Both the position numbers and the translations under genes were made by a program. From Bacteroidaceae bacterium (GTDB lineage Bacteria > Bacteroidota > Bacteroidia > Bacteroidales > Bacteroidaceae), in assembly GCA_017619335.1 (NCBI GenBank), contig JAFZSP010000033.1, positions 124,001-188,000 of the forward strand: DNA of 64,000 nt, given 5' to 3'. Each line of letters starts with the position of its first letter. The stretch's first letter is position 1. Below the pieces are notes generated by a model. It did no database searches. It was given only the letters and a program-made list of their open reading frames with translations, and was not told where the DNA came from. Of this stretch, positions 54,083 through 63,085 are shown one piece after another.

Positions 54083-55579
54083 ATGTTTACATTTATCATT
54101 GCTTTAATTGCCCTCATTTTGGGTTACGTCCTCTACGGAGCTTTCGTTGAACACGTATTCGGCATTCAGCCGGAGCGCGAAGCACCATCCTATCGTTTGC
54201 AGGACGGTGTGGACTACATCCCCATGCCCACATGGCGTGTCTATCTGATTCAGTTCCTGAACATTGCAGGCACGGGACCCATCTTCGGAGCCATCATGGG
54301 CATCCTCTTCGGCCCTGCCGCCTACCTGTGGATTGTCTTCGGCTGCATCTTCATGGGTGCTGTCCATGACTACCTTTGCGGCATGATTTCCCTGCGTCAG
54401 GACGGCGCATCACTGCCCGAGTTGGTGGGCAACGAACTGGGCGACACAGCCCGCGTGGGAATGCGTGTGCTCTCCATCGTCCTGTTGGTCCTCGTGGGCA
54501 CCGTCTTTGTCACCACCTCTGCCGGCCTGCTTTCTACGATGACCAGCGGTGCCTGGGGCATGGACTTCACGGCCTGGCGCTGGATGTGGCTGGGATTCGT
54601 GTTCCTCTACTGCGTACTGGCCACGCTGCTGCCCATCGACACCCTCATTGGTCGGCTCTATCCCCTCTTCGGTGCCGCCCTGCTCATCATGGCCATCGGC
54701 GTGGGCTTCGGCATCTTCACCCAGACGGGTCTGCTACCAGAACTGACAGACGCCCCCTTCACCACCCACCATCCCAAGGGGCTGCCCATCTTCCCCTTCC
54801 TGTGCATCACCATTGCCTGCGGAGCCATCAGCGGCTTCCACGGCACACAATCACCCCTGATGTCACGCTGCCTGCAGAACGAGCGTCGCGGACGCCTCGT
54901 CTTCTACGGCGCCATGATCACTGAAGGTATCGTGGCCCTCATCTGGGCTGCCGCTGCCATCAAGTTTGCCAGCGCTTTCTCTGCCAGCACCGCTCATCCC
55001 GCCGGCTCGCCCGATGCCTACGAGGGTCTCATGCAACTGCTGACAGATGACGGTAATACCTCCAGCAATCCCGCCCTACTCGTCAACATGATTTGCACCA
55101 CTTGGATGGGACGCATCGGAGCCATTCTGGCCGTCCTCGGCGTGGTGGCAGCACCCATCACCTCTGGCGACACCGCCTACCGCTCGGCCCGACTCATCGT
55201 GGCAGACTTCATGCATCTGGGACAGAAGAAGGTGCTCAACCGCCTCGTGCTGGCACTGCCCCTCTTCGCCATCTCGGCCGCCCTGGTCTTCGTGGATTTC
55301 GATGTGCTGTGGCGTTACTTCGCATGGACCAACCAGACGCTGGCCACCTGCTTCCTCTGGACAGCCGCCGTGTGGCTCTGCAACCATCGCCGCAATGCAT
55401 GGATTGCCTTCCTGCCAGCGGTGTTCATGACCGTTGTGGTCACTTCCTACATCCTTGCTGCCCCAGAGGGCTTCCGCCTGCCCTACGTGCCATCACTCAT
55501 CGCCGGCTTCATCCTGGCCAGCGCCCTCGCAGTGTGGTTCCTCCGTTTCATGTTTAATCAGAAGAAGAAAGCATTATGA
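54083..55579 (+). CDS. Carbon starvation CstA-family membrane transporter
   Basis: 498 residues, the short form compared with about 700 in E. coli CstA. About 12-14 helices. GTGPIFGAIMGILFGPAAYL and VHDYLCGMISLRQDGASLPE are the conserved N-terminal core; FHGTQSPLMSRCLQNE and a SGDTAYRSARL segment follow. Family members import pyruvate or peptides. Its stop overlaps the start of the peroxidase gene. Confidence 0.9.
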   Translation: MFTFIIALIALILGYVLYGAFVEHVFGIQPEREAPSYRLQDGVDYIPMPTWRVYLIQFLNIAGTGPIFGAIMGILFGPAAYLWIVFGCIFMGAVHDYLCGMISLRQDGASLPELVGNELGDTARVGMRVLSIVLLVLVGTVFVTTSAGLLSTMTSGAWGMDFTAWRWMWLGFVFLYCVLATLLPIDTLIGRLYPLFGAALLIMAIGVGFGIFTQTGLLPELTDAPFTTHHPKGLPIFPFLCITIACGAISGFHGTQSPLMSRCLQNERRGRLVFYGAMITEGIVALIWAAAAIKFASAFSASTAHPAGSPDAYEGLMQLLTDDGNTSSNPALLVNMICTTWMGRIGAILAVLGVVAAPITSGDTAYRSARLIVADFMHLGQKKVLNRLVLALPLFAISAALVFVDFDVLWRYFAWTNQTLATCFLWTAAVWLCNHRRNAWIAFLPAVFMTVVVTSYILAAPEGFRLPYVPSLIAGFILASALAVWFLRFMFNQKKKAL

Positions 55580-56253
55580 TACAGTCTTTCCGCCACTTGC
55601 TACCGCTGGCAGCCCTCTCCGCCATGGCCATCATGACGGCCTGCACCGCCAAGTTCAAGACAAACGGCTCTGATGCCGATTCCATCACCCAAAACAATAC
55701 AACAATGAAAACTATTTACGACTTCACCGTTCAAGACAAGAAAAAGAACGATGTCAGCCTCTCACAGTTCCAGGGGCAAGTACTTCTCGTCGTCAACACC
55801 GCCAGCCGCTGCGGCTTCACCCCGCAGTACGAGGCACTGGAAGCCATGTATGAGCGCCTCCACGACCGCGGCCTGGAAATCCTCGACTTCCCCTGCAACC
55901 AGTTCGGCCAGCAGGCTCCCGGCACCGACGAGGAAATCACCCAGTTCTGCCAACTAACCTACGGCACCAAGTTCCCACAGTTCACCAAGGCCGATGTCAA
56001 TGGACCGGAAGAGATGCCCCTCTACACTTGGCTCAAGGAGCAGAAGGGTTTCGAGGGCTTCGACGAGGGCAACCAGCTGACACCCCTGCTGAACGACATG
56101 CTCGCGAAGGCTGACCCCGACTTCGCCTCCAAACCGGATATCAAATGGAACTTCACCAAGTTCCTCATCGACCGTGAAGGTCATGTCGTGGCCCGCTTCG
56201 AGCCCACGCATGACATGGCCGATGTGGAGCGCCAGGTGGAAGCACTGCTCTGA
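55576..56253 (+). CDS. Glutathione peroxidase-family thiol peroxidase, lipoprotein form
   Basis: 225 residues, ATGA overlap with cstA. The first 22 residues end in a lipobox MTAC, so an envelope location is predicted; an internal ATG at 55705 (MKTIYDFTV) would give the usual soluble enzyme. Active site: NTASRCGFTPQY (cysteine in place of selenocysteine), FPCNQFGQQ and WNFTKFLID. It should reduce peroxides with thioredoxin-type donors. Confidence 0.9.
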   Translation: MIQSFRHLLPLAALSAMAIMTACTAKFKTNGSDADSITQNNTTMKTIYDFTVQDKKKNDVSLSQFQGQVLLVVNTASRCGFTPQYEALEAMYERLHDRGLEILDFPCNQFGQQAPGTDEEITQFCQLTYGTKFPQFTKADVNGPEEMPLYTWLKEQKGFEGFDEGNQLTPLLNDMLAKADPDFASKPDIKWNFTKFLIDREGHVVARFEPTHDMADVERQVEALL

Positions 56254-56366
56254 GCTCATTCTGTCAGTTCTTGAACCACAAACGGTTGCTGGCGACCGAG
56301 ATAACGTTATCTGGAGCTTTAGATACGGGCATCTCCGCGGTTAGATGCCTTTATCTAAAGCCTTTT

Positions 56367-56432
56367 CAACCATTATCTGGAGCCTCAGCAACGGTTATCT
56401 TGAGCCTCAACAACGGTTATCTGGGGTTCAAG
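56367..56432. repeat. 22-bp tandem array
   Basis: Three adjacent units of the type CAACGGTTATCTGGAGCCTCAG at 56367, 56389 and 56411; degenerate TTATCTGGAGC-like copies extend back to about 56300. Confidence 0.85.
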
Positions 56433-56492
56433 AACTTAATCCCAAAATGTCAAAGAACGCGGTAAAAGGATTTTTTTACGTCTTTTCAGGCT

Positions 56493-56541
56493 AAGCCCCC
56501 CTCTAAGACCCCCTATATAGGGGGGTCAAAGAGGAGGGGCT
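56493..56541. repeat. C/T-rich palindrome, first copy
   Basis: AAGCCCC...GACCCCCTATATAGGGGGGTC...GGGGCTT, near-perfect. Confidence 0.75.
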
Positions 56542-56722
56542 TTCGCCTAAGACTCCTCGCTTTTACGATGCAAAATTACAGAAAGAATAAAAAGGCGTTT
56601 TCCCTACACGGAAACAAAAGGAGGGAAACACCCAATTCTTTAAACTTTTTTAAGATTAATTAAACACACAACACTTTTTATTCTGCCTTTCATTCTTCAC
56701 TCTTACGAAATGTAAGGGCATT

Positions 56723-56769
56723 AGCCTCCCCCTAAGACCCCTATATAAGGGGGTCTAAGGGGAGAGGCT
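56723..56769. repeat. C/T-rich palindrome, second copy
   Basis: AGCCTCCCCCTAAGACCCC-TATATA-AGGGGGTCTAAGGGGAGAGGCT-type stem, homologous to the copy 230 bases upstream. Confidence 0.75.
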
Positions 56770-56836
56770 TGCGCCCAAGTCGGCGGCAGCAGGGTCTGAA
56801 AGTCCATTTTTTGCTGTATCAGTTAAATTAAAAATT

Positions 56837-57108
56837 CAAGTTTCGCAAGTATGCCAACAAACTGTAATATAATGCCCCATAGGGGCATAATAAGGGTAGC
56901 CAGCCATTTCAATGGCTGGTATGCAATGGCAGGAAAAACGCGTGCCTTTAGGTACGCGACAACAGATCCCTATCGCGTACCTACGGCACGCTATCTATTA
57001 AAATCCTCAATACCAGCCATTAAAATGGCTGGCTACCCTTCTCAAATGCCTACGGCATAAAACCCTTCAAACCCCTATCAAATCCCTACGGCATTACTTG
57101 CGAAACTT
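56837..57108 (+). mobile_element. Composite palindromic element, copy D (most complete)
   Basis: The 272-base copy is bounded by inverted AAGTTTCGCAAGTA(A)TGCC ends (56838-56855 and 57090-57108). Inside are GCCCC-ATA-GGGGC, AGCCATTTCAATGGCT, the GCGTGCC/GGTACGCGA-TCGCGTACC/GGCACGC pair, AGCCATTAAAATGGCT and ATGCCTACGGCAT hairpins. An open frame 56851-57060 reads SHFNGWY and KTRAFRYATTDPYRVPTAR, also found in copies A-C. No transposase; a non-autonomous miniature element is inferred. Confidence 0.78.
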
Positions 57109-57177
57109 TAGTTAAAAACATATATGCCTATGGGCCGAGATAACAATAAAAGAACATGATGACATAGGATATGTACA

Positions 57178-57396
57178 CTATGTCCCGCCCTTGTGCCGAT
57201 TGGCACGGGAGCGACGGATGTCGGCTTTCTTCTTGGCAGACGCGGAGCCGTGGGCACCGGTGATGTAGCCTTTCTTCTTGGCTTTGGTCTTCACCTTGCC
57301 GGAGTCGTCACGTTTGGGGCCTTTTGCGGCGCCCTTGAAGGTAACGCCATGGAGGATGACACTCTCGATGTCGTCACCACCGTATTGATTACTCAT
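57178..57396 (-). CDS. 72-residue basic protein, unknown
   Basis: The protein MSNQYGGDDIESVILHGVTF continues with a Lys/Arg-rich segment and ends RRSRANRHKGGT. It is soluble, basic and low in hydrophobics, suggesting nucleic acid contact, but no family is recognised. The start lies 11 bases after the AICAR transformylase stop on the same strand, so it is probably co-transcribed. The opposite frame is equally open but lacks a leader. Confidence 0.55.
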   Translation of the reverse strand: MSNQYGGDDIESVILHGVTFKGAAKGPKRDDSGKVKTKAKKKGYITGAHGSASAKKKADIRRSRANRHKGGT

Positions 57397-57407
57397 AGTG
57401 CGGATCT

Positions 57408-58592
57408 TTAATGGTGGAAGAGTCTTACGCCGGTGAATGTCATGGCGATGCCATAGCGGTCACAGGTCTCTATGACGTGGTCGTCACGGACGCTGCCGCC
57501 AGCCTGGGCCACATACTGAACGCCGGATTTGTGGGCACGTTCGATGTTGTCGCCAAAGGGGAAGAAGGCGTCACTGCCGAGGCTGACGCCACTGAGCTGA
57601 GCAATCCACTCGGCCTTCTGCTCACGGGTGAGGACGGCGGGGCGCTCGGTGAAGAAACGTTGCCACTCTCCGTCACGCAGGACGTCATCATGATCCTCGG
57701 AGATATAGATGTCGATGGTGTTGTCACGGTCGGCACGGCGAATGCCGGGGACGAAGGGCAGTGCCATCACCTGCGGGTGCTGCCGCAGCCACCAGATGTC
57801 GGCCTTCTGTCCGGCCAGGCGCGTGCAGTGGATGCGGCTCTGCTGACCGGCTCCGATGCCGATGGCCTGTCCGTCCTTCACATAGCAGACGCTGTTGGAC
57901 TGTGTGTATTTCAGGGTGATGAGTGCGATGATGAGGTCACGGCGTGCCTCGGCGGGGAAGTCCTTGTTCTGCGTGGGGATATTGGCGAAGAGGGCGGGGT
58001 CGTCTAACTTCACCTCGTTGCGTCCCTGCTCGAAGGTGATGCCATAGACCTGCTTGCGCTCGATGGGTTCGGGGCGGTAGTCGGGGTCCATCTGGATGAC
58101 ATTGTAGGTGCCCTTGCGCTTCTCCTGGAGGATGGCGAGCGCCTCGGGGGTGTAGGCGGGAGCGATGACGCCGTCACTGACTTCGCGCTTGATGAGGAGG
58201 GCCGTGGCCTCGTCGCAGGTGTCGCTGAGGGCGATGAAGTCGCCGTAGGAACTCATGCGGTCGGCCCCGCGTGCACGGGCGTAAGCTGTGGCGATGGGTG
58301 AGAGCTCGAAGGGCACGTCATCCACCCAGTAGATGTGGCGGAGCGTGTCGCTCATGGGCAGTCCCACGGCCGCTCCTGCGGGTGAGACATGCTTGAAGGA
58401 GGCTGCTGCGGGCAGGCCTGTGGCGGCCTTGAGCTCGCGGACAAGCTGCCAGGCGTTGAAAGCATCGAGGAAGTTGATGTAGCCTGGACGGCCACTGAGA
58501 ACTTGGATGGGCAGTTCGCTGCCGTCGGCCATGAAGATGCGCGAGGGCTTCTGATTGGGGTTGCACCCGTACTTGAGTTGGAGTTCTGTCAT
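57408..58592 (-). CDS. Free-standing AICAR transformylase (PurH C-terminal-type)
   Basis: 394 residues from ATG 58590-58592 (MTELQLKYGCNPNQKPSRIF). It corresponds to the formyltransferase half of bifunctional PurH, without the IMP cyclohydrolase domain. AASFKHVSPAGAAVG holds the catalytic Lys-His pair and SNSVCYVKDGQAIGIGAGQQ the folate-site segment. It formylates AICAR in purine synthesis; the cyclohydrolase must be elsewhere. A -7 box TATCTTTG is at 58635-58628. Confidence 0.88.
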   Translation of the reverse strand: MTELQLKYGCNPNQKPSRIFMADGSELPIQVLSGRPGYINFLDAFNAWQLVRELKAATGLPAAASFKHVSPAGAAVGLPMSDTLRHIYWVDDVPFELSPIATAYARARGADRMSSYGDFIALSDTCDEATALLIKREVSDGVIAPAYTPEALAILQEKRKGTYNVIQMDPDYRPEPIERKQVYGITFEQGRNEVKLDDPALFANIPTQNKDFPAEARRDLIIALITLKYTQSNSVCYVKDGQAIGIGAGQQSRIHCTRLAGQKADIWWLRQHPQVMALPFVPGIRRADRDNTIDIYISEDHDDVLRDGEWQRFFTERPAVLTREQKAEWIAQLSGVSLGSDAFFPFGDNIERAHKSGVQYVAQAGGSVRDDHVIETCDRYGIAMTFTGVRLFHH

Positions 58593-58779
58593 ATTGTTTT
58601 GTGGGTTCGTTGGATGAAATTGCGTGGCAAAGATACGCATAAAAAACGGAATCTGCACATTTTTCGGCGATTTTAACAAAAGAAAGTACCCTTTGCTTCC
58701 ATATTATTAATAATTATCATTACCTTTGTACCCGCAAATGGGAAAAAACAGTCACTGTTCACACTAAAATTCGAATAAA

Positions 58780-59631
58780 ATGAAGAAGTCTCTTATCCTC
58801 CTCTGCCTGCTCGCTGCCACCACCCTGGCACAGGCAGGACGCATCGTGACAGACAGCATCCAGAGCAAAGTCCTGGGTGCCACCGTGAAGTACAATGTCT
58901 ATCTGCCCTCGGGTTTCGAAAACTCACAGGACCGCCTGCCTGTGGTCTATCTGCTGCATGGCCTGACCGACACCTACACTGCCTGGGCCCAGAAAGGCGG
59001 CATGAAAGATATCGCCGATGAAATCATTGGCTGCGGCGAGGCCGTGCCCATGGTCATCATCATGCCCAACGCCGGCGGGCCGGACGTGAACAAGGTCCAG
59101 AACGGATATTTCAATATGCCCGAATGGCCGTATGAAGACTTCTTCTTCAACGAGCTGATGCCCACGGCCGAGAGCAAGTACCGCTGTATCAGTGACAAAG
59201 AGCACCGCGCCATCATGGGACTGTCCATGGGTGGAGGCGGCAGCGTGGGCTACTGCCAGGGTCACCCCGACAAGTTCTCCTCCTGCTATGCCATGAGCCC
59301 GTGGTTGGACAGCGAGGACGGGAGCCTGAGTCCTCAAGGTGAGAAGACAAAGATGTACTACACCGCGCTGGCCGTGCACGAGCACTCGGCACTGGCGTTC
59401 ATGGACAACGCCGACGACGCCACCAAGGCGAAGCTGAACACCCTGAAATGGTTCCTGGACTGCGGCGATGACGATTTCCTGCTGAACACCACCTTCGAGC
59501 TGTACAAGAAGATGCGTTTCTCACGCCTCAACGTGGAGCTGCGTGTGCGCAACGGCGTTCACAACTGGGAATACTGGCGCGCAGCACTCCGCATGTCTCT
59601 GCCCTTTGCCTCCCGCAACTTCGCAAAATAA
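58780..59631 (+). CDS. Secreted CE1-type esterase
   Basis: 283 residues. Signal peptide MKKSLILLCLLAATTLAQAG. Alpha/beta hydrolase with PVVYLLHGLTDTYTAW (oxyanion), GLSMGGGGSVG (nucleophile Ser), CGDDD and a C-terminal GVHNWEYW histidine. It resembles the putative esterase family including feruloyl and acyl esterases and the CE1 module at 24978. The next lipoprotein gene follows after 6 bases. TACCTTTG at 58721-58728 is a likely -7 element. Confidence 0.85.
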   Translation: MKKSLILLCLLAATTLAQAGRIVTDSIQSKVLGATVKYNVYLPSGFENSQDRLPVVYLLHGLTDTYTAWAQKGGMKDIADEIIGCGEAVPMVIIMPNAGGPDVNKVQNGYFNMPEWPYEDFFFNELMPTAESKYRCISDKEHRAIMGLSMGGGGSVGYCQGHPDKFSSCYAMSPWLDSEDGSLSPQGEKTKMYYTALAVHEHSALAFMDNADDATKAKLNTLKWFLDCGDDDFLLNTTFELYKKMRFSRLNVELRVRNGVHNWEYWRAALRMSLPFASRNFAK

Positions 59632-59637
59632 TGACGT

Positions 59638-60087
59638 ATGAAAAATAAAGGATTCCTGTGGCCGCTGCTGTTGCTGGCGGCCGCACTCATAGGCAGCTTC
59701 TGTGTCCAAGGCTGCAAATCGGATGACGGACCATCGCTGGCAGAGTTGCTGCCAGGGAAGTGGTATCTGCAAGATTATACAATTGTTGTCGATGGCGACA
59801 GCAGCACGTATCTGACGGTGGATTACTTCGTATTCGGCACCAACGGCCGTTTCCACGTGTATGACCTGTACCAGACCGATGTGCTGGACAGCGGCAAATA
59901 TGAGGCAGGCAATGACTATATCCGCTTCGAATATGAACGCGGTGACGAGGATTACCTGTTGCTGTGGAGCGTCCAGTCGTTCTCCGAGAAAGAGGTGCTC
60001 GCCAGCTATCACGACCAGTCGTCAAAGCGTGATATTCAAGCGTCTGTGAAGATTGGCAAGGAGAAAGTGGATCGGACAAACAAGTAA
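59638..60087 (+). CDS. Lipocalin-like lipoprotein
   Basis: 149 residues. Lipobox VQGC near residue 26. The mature part is all-beta: LAELLPGKWYLQDYTIVVDG, VFGTNGRFHVYD, SGKYEAGNDYIRF, a pattern like the lipocalin-like families of Bacteroidota. Ligand unknown. It follows the CE1 esterase closely and converges on the DUF4249 gene with an 8-base gap. Confidence 0.7.
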   Translation: MKNKGFLWPLLLLAAALIGSFCVQGCKSDDGPSLAELLPGKWYLQDYTIVVDGDSSTYLTVDYFVFGTNGRFHVYDLYQTDVLDSGKYEAGNDYIRFEYERGDEDYLLLWSVQSFSEKEVLASYHDQSSKRDIQASVKIGKEKVDRTNK

Positions 60088-60095
60088 CCCCTCCC

Positions 60096-60896
60096 CTACT
60101 CTTCCTCCTCCACATCGGAGAAGTGGAAGATGACATCGTGGGTGATTTCATGGTAGGCCGAGAAGTAGCCCAGGCACCCTCCCGAGAAATTGGTGAGGGG
60201 GTTGGTGCCGTTGCCATCCATCACCTGCATGGAGTAGAGATAGTCGTAGGCCGCACGATCTATGGCGCGGACGACCAGATGGATGCGGTCCCCATCCTGC
60301 AGGGCATCGCTGTCTGAGGTGCCCTCGCGCATACAGGAGAAGAGCTGCTGGAGTTCGGCGCCAGGATTGGCCTTGTCTGTCATCACGGCCCAGCGATAGC
60401 CTATTCCGTTGCGGTACAGGTGCATGAAGTAGTAGTTGGTCTTGCCGGGAATATCTTGCAACTTGAGGTCTCCGAAGAGGATACGCTCCGACATGAATTT
60501 CTGCCAGACAAAACGGAAACTGTTCATCTGCGGACGATCCTGCATGGTGGATGAAGCCGTGAAATGATGCCCGTCCACCTCCACACTGAGGTCGTAGGTG
60601 GTACCCGCTTTTCCGCCAAAGGAAGTGTAATATATGCCTTTGCCACGATGGATGAGCTTGTAACGGAGGCTGTCTCCGGAGCTGATATAAACAGTGGCGG
60701 TGGTCAAGCCCTTGTCGTTGTCGTTGTCTGTCATGTCCTGCGTGGTAGAGACCTTGACGCTGGTGGTGGACTGGCTCAGATGTGCCTCCACCACGTACAG
60801 CGGGTCGGCGGTGTGGTAATCAATGTCGATGTCCTTCTCGCAACCCGCGAGAAGCACAGACAGACATGCGATGAAGAGACACTTCCTTGTTTGCAT
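60096..60896 (-). CDS. DUF4249 lipoprotein
   Basis: 266 residues. Lipobox LLAGC near residue 19. The rest matches the DUF4249 pattern (ADPLYVVEAHLSQSTTSVKV, ATVYISSGDSLRYKL, YDLSVEVDGHHFTASSTM). These outer-membrane lipoproteins are usually encoded beside a TonB-dependent receptor, as here (20 bases upstream), and are thought to be its surface partner. The substrate is unknown. Confidence 0.83.
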   Translation of the reverse strand: MQTRKCLFIACLSVLLAGCEKDIDIDYHTADPLYVVEAHLSQSTTSVKVSTTQDMTDNDNDKGLTTATVYISSGDSLRYKLIHRGKGIYYTSFGGKAGTTYDLSVEVDGHHFTASSTMQDRPQMNSFRFVWQKFMSERILFGDLKLQDIPGKTNYYFMHLYRNGIGYRWAVMTDKANPGAELQQLFSCMREGTSDSDALQDGDRIHLVVRAIDRAAYDYLYSMQVMDGNGTNPLTNFSGGCLGYFSAYHEITHDVIFHFSDVEEEE

Positions 60897-60916
60897 AATA
60901 TTGTGAATGAGGGGGC

Positions 60917-63079
60917 TCAGAACCTCAACGTGTAGGCCACGGACGGCATGATGCCGAAGAGGCTGTACTGCTTGGCACGGGTGCGGGCACCGTTCTCGCT
61001 GTCCTCGAAGTTGATGATGAAGGGATTGTAACGGTTGTAGAGGTTGTAGATGCTGAAATTCAGCTCATGACGCAGCCGCCCCACCTGCTTTGTCCAGGTG
61101 GCACTGACGTCCAGATGGTGATTATCCGGCGCACGGTAGCCGTTGCGCTCGGCATAATAATAGATGTAGTTGTCCTCGATGACATACTTTCCGCTGGGTG
61201 CCGTGAAAGCCTGCCCGGAATTATAGGTCCATGCGCCACTGAGCGTCCATTGCGGTGTGAGGCGGTAGTTGGCGATGAGGTTGATGTCATGCCGGCGGTC
61301 GTTGTTGGCATCATACCAGCGCCCTTCATTGATGCCGGGAATCTTGGCCTGTGACCAGGAAAGCGTGTAGGCCAGCCAGCCTGTGAGGCGCCCGCTGTTC
61401 TTGCGCAGACAGAACTCGGCCCCATAGCCGCGACCTTTGCCCGCCAGCACCAGGCGTTCCAGCTCTATCTCGGAGCTGAAACTCTTACCGTCACGATAAT
61501 CCAACACGTTCTGAATGTTGCGATAATAGCCCTCCAAGGAGATGTCAAAATCCTGCGCCGGCGTCATGGCGAAGATGCCAAGACTCACCTGATCTGCCAC
61601 CTCGGGACGCAGGAGGTTGCTGCTGGAAATATAACGGTCAAAGGGCGTTGCCAGACTCTGGTTGCGCAGCGCGTGGAGGTTCTGCGTGGTGCGACAGTAG
61701 CCTGCCTTGAGGCTCATCTGGGGATGCAGTCGCCAGTTGGCACTCAGACGGGGTTCCAGATTCACGTATGTCTTCACGAATTCACCGCGTTTCTTATTGA
61801 AAAGACGGATGATGTCACCCTGCTCGTTAAGGTCGTAGTACATGGCTCCACCGAGTGCCGAGAAGGCATCTATGCGCAGTCCTGCCGAGAGGCTGAACTG
61901 GTCTGTAACATCAGCTACGGCGTTCACCCACAAGGCGTTGTCCCAGCTGGTGCGGGACTCCCGCTCGTGGACGTTGACCTCGTGCCACTCGGCAGACTTC
62001 ACGTCCATCAGCATGGACTGCACACCCGTGTGGAGCTGTGTCGGCCCCCACTGGAACTGGAAGCTCTGACGCAAGCCGCCCTGCCGGATGTGCCCCGTGA
62101 AGGAGGCATTCAACCCCAGCACATCCATCGCATTGTCGGTGGAGTAGTCAGAATAGAGTGCTGTCGTGTGGGAGAGTGCATTGTCACCGAACAAATGACG
62201 CCAGGAAAGGCTGAGGGCACGATTGCTCCAACCCATGTCCAACTTGTCCTCCATGGCCGTGCGGTCACGCCCTCGGAAGAAGGTGAGGGAGAGACTGTTC
62301 CGGGCATCATGGACATAGTGCAACTTGGCATTCAGGTCATAGAAATAGAGGGTATTACCCCTGAAATCAGGGAAGCACTGCAGCAGCGCATCCATATAGG
62401 AGCGGCGGGCCGTCAGCAGCAGTGACATCTTTTTCTCTATGACGGGTCCTTCCACCACCGCCTTGGCCGCCAAGAGGCCGATGGTGGCGCTGCCATGCCA
62501 GCCCTCCAGGGTGCCAGTGCGGGCCGTGGTGGTGAAGACTGCCGAGGAAGCACCGCCATACTGCGCGGGTATCAAGCCCTTGTAGAGGGTGGCCGTGGCC
62601 AGGGCGTCGTCGTTGAAAGCAGAAAACAATCCCGCTAAATGGCCGAGATTATAAACTGGGGCATCATCGATGAGCACGAGGTTCTGTGCCGAGGTGCCGC
62701 CACGCACCTGAAAAGTGCTGGAGGCATCACTCTCGGACTTCACGCCCGGCAGCAACTGCAGGGAACGCATGATGTCCCGTTCGCCAAAGAGCTGGGGCGT
62801 GGCAGTGAGTTCGCTGACGTTCACCTGTTCGGCACCAATCTGTATTTTGCCGATGCGCTCAGCAGCCCGCTGGGTGGTCACCACGACTTCACGCATTTTG
62901 CGTTGTCGTGTGGAAAGCGTGTCCTGTGCAGAGAGAGGCAGCGAGGAAGCCATCAGCATCGCCCACAAAAGAAGTCTCCCCCACTGCCAAATAGCGGTGA
63001 CAGAAACAAAGGACCGTTCCTGACCTGGACGAACCAGCCAGGAACGGTCTGTGTGGGTGATGAAATACAATCTATTCAA
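60917..63079 (-). CDS. TonB-dependent outer-membrane receptor
   Basis: Up to 720 residues. The plug domain begins near REVVVTTQRAAERIGKIQIG and includes MRSLQLLPGVKSESDASSTF and VRGGTSAQNLVLIDDAP; the barrel ends PSVAYTLRF. No carboxypeptidase-like N-terminal domain is present. The start is uncertain: the only early candidate is TTG 63077-63079, upstream of an 11-bp hairpin, and the probable signal sequence is IWQWGRLLLWAMLMASSLPL just before SAQ. It works with the DUF4249 lipoprotein. Confidence 0.85.
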   Translation of the reverse strand: MNRLYFITHTDRSWLVRPGQERSFVSVTAIWQWGRLLLWAMLMASSLPLSAQDTLSTRQRKMREVVVTTQRAAERIGKIQIGAEQVNVSELTATPQLFGERDIMRSLQLLPGVKSESDASSTFQVRGGTSAQNLVLIDDAPVYNLGHLAGLFSAFNDDALATATLYKGLIPAQYGGASSAVFTTTARTGTLEGWHGSATIGLLAAKAVVEGPVIEKKMSLLLTARRSYMDALLQCFPDFRGNTLYFYDLNAKLHYVHDARNSLSLTFFRGRDRTAMEDKLDMGWSNRALSLSWRHLFGDNALSHTTALYSDYSTDNAMDVLGLNASFTGHIRQGGLRQSFQFQWGPTQLHTGVQSMLMDVKSAEWHEVNVHERESRTSWDNALWVNAVADVTDQFSLSAGLRIDAFSALGGAMYYDLNEQGDIIRLFNKKRGEFVKTYVNLEPRLSANWRLHPQMSLKAGYCRTTQNLHALRNQSLATPFDRYISSSNLLRPEVADQVSLGIFAMTPAQDFDISLEGYYRNIQNVLDYRDGKSFSSEIELERLVLAGKGRGYGAEFCLRKNSGRLTGWLAYTLSWSQAKIPGINEGRWYDANNDRRHDINLIANYRLTPQWTLSGAWTYNSGQAFTAPSGKYVIEDNYIYYYAERNGYRAPDNHHLDVSATWTKQVGRLRHELNFSIYNLYNRYNPFIINFEDSENGARTRAKQYSLFGIMPSVAYTLRF
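63012..63049. terminator. Hairpin at the start of the TonB receptor gene
   Basis: GACCGTTCCTG pairs with CAGGAACGGTC, with an inner CTGG/CCAG stem. On the minus strand it follows the stop of the 63086 gene by about 37 bases and precedes CTTTGTTT. It is either its terminator or a leader hairpin of the receptor. Confidence 0.6.
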
Positions 63080-63085
63080 TCAGTG

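Larger units (their letters stand above)
56254..57177. other. 0.9-kb intergenic region made of repeats
   Basis: Between convergent genes. No credible gene was seen; it holds a 22-bp array, two large C/T-rich palindromes and composite element copy D. Confidence 0.7.

Noticed and set aside
56851-57060. 69-residue frame in composite element copy D as an independent gene
   Set aside because: It is conserved between copies but has no leader and follows the stems; I keep it as a property of the element rather than a gene.
58692-58728. Full promoter for the CE1 esterase
   Set aside because: The TTTG and TACCTTTG boxes are 25 bases apart, too far for the consensus; only the -7 box is credible.
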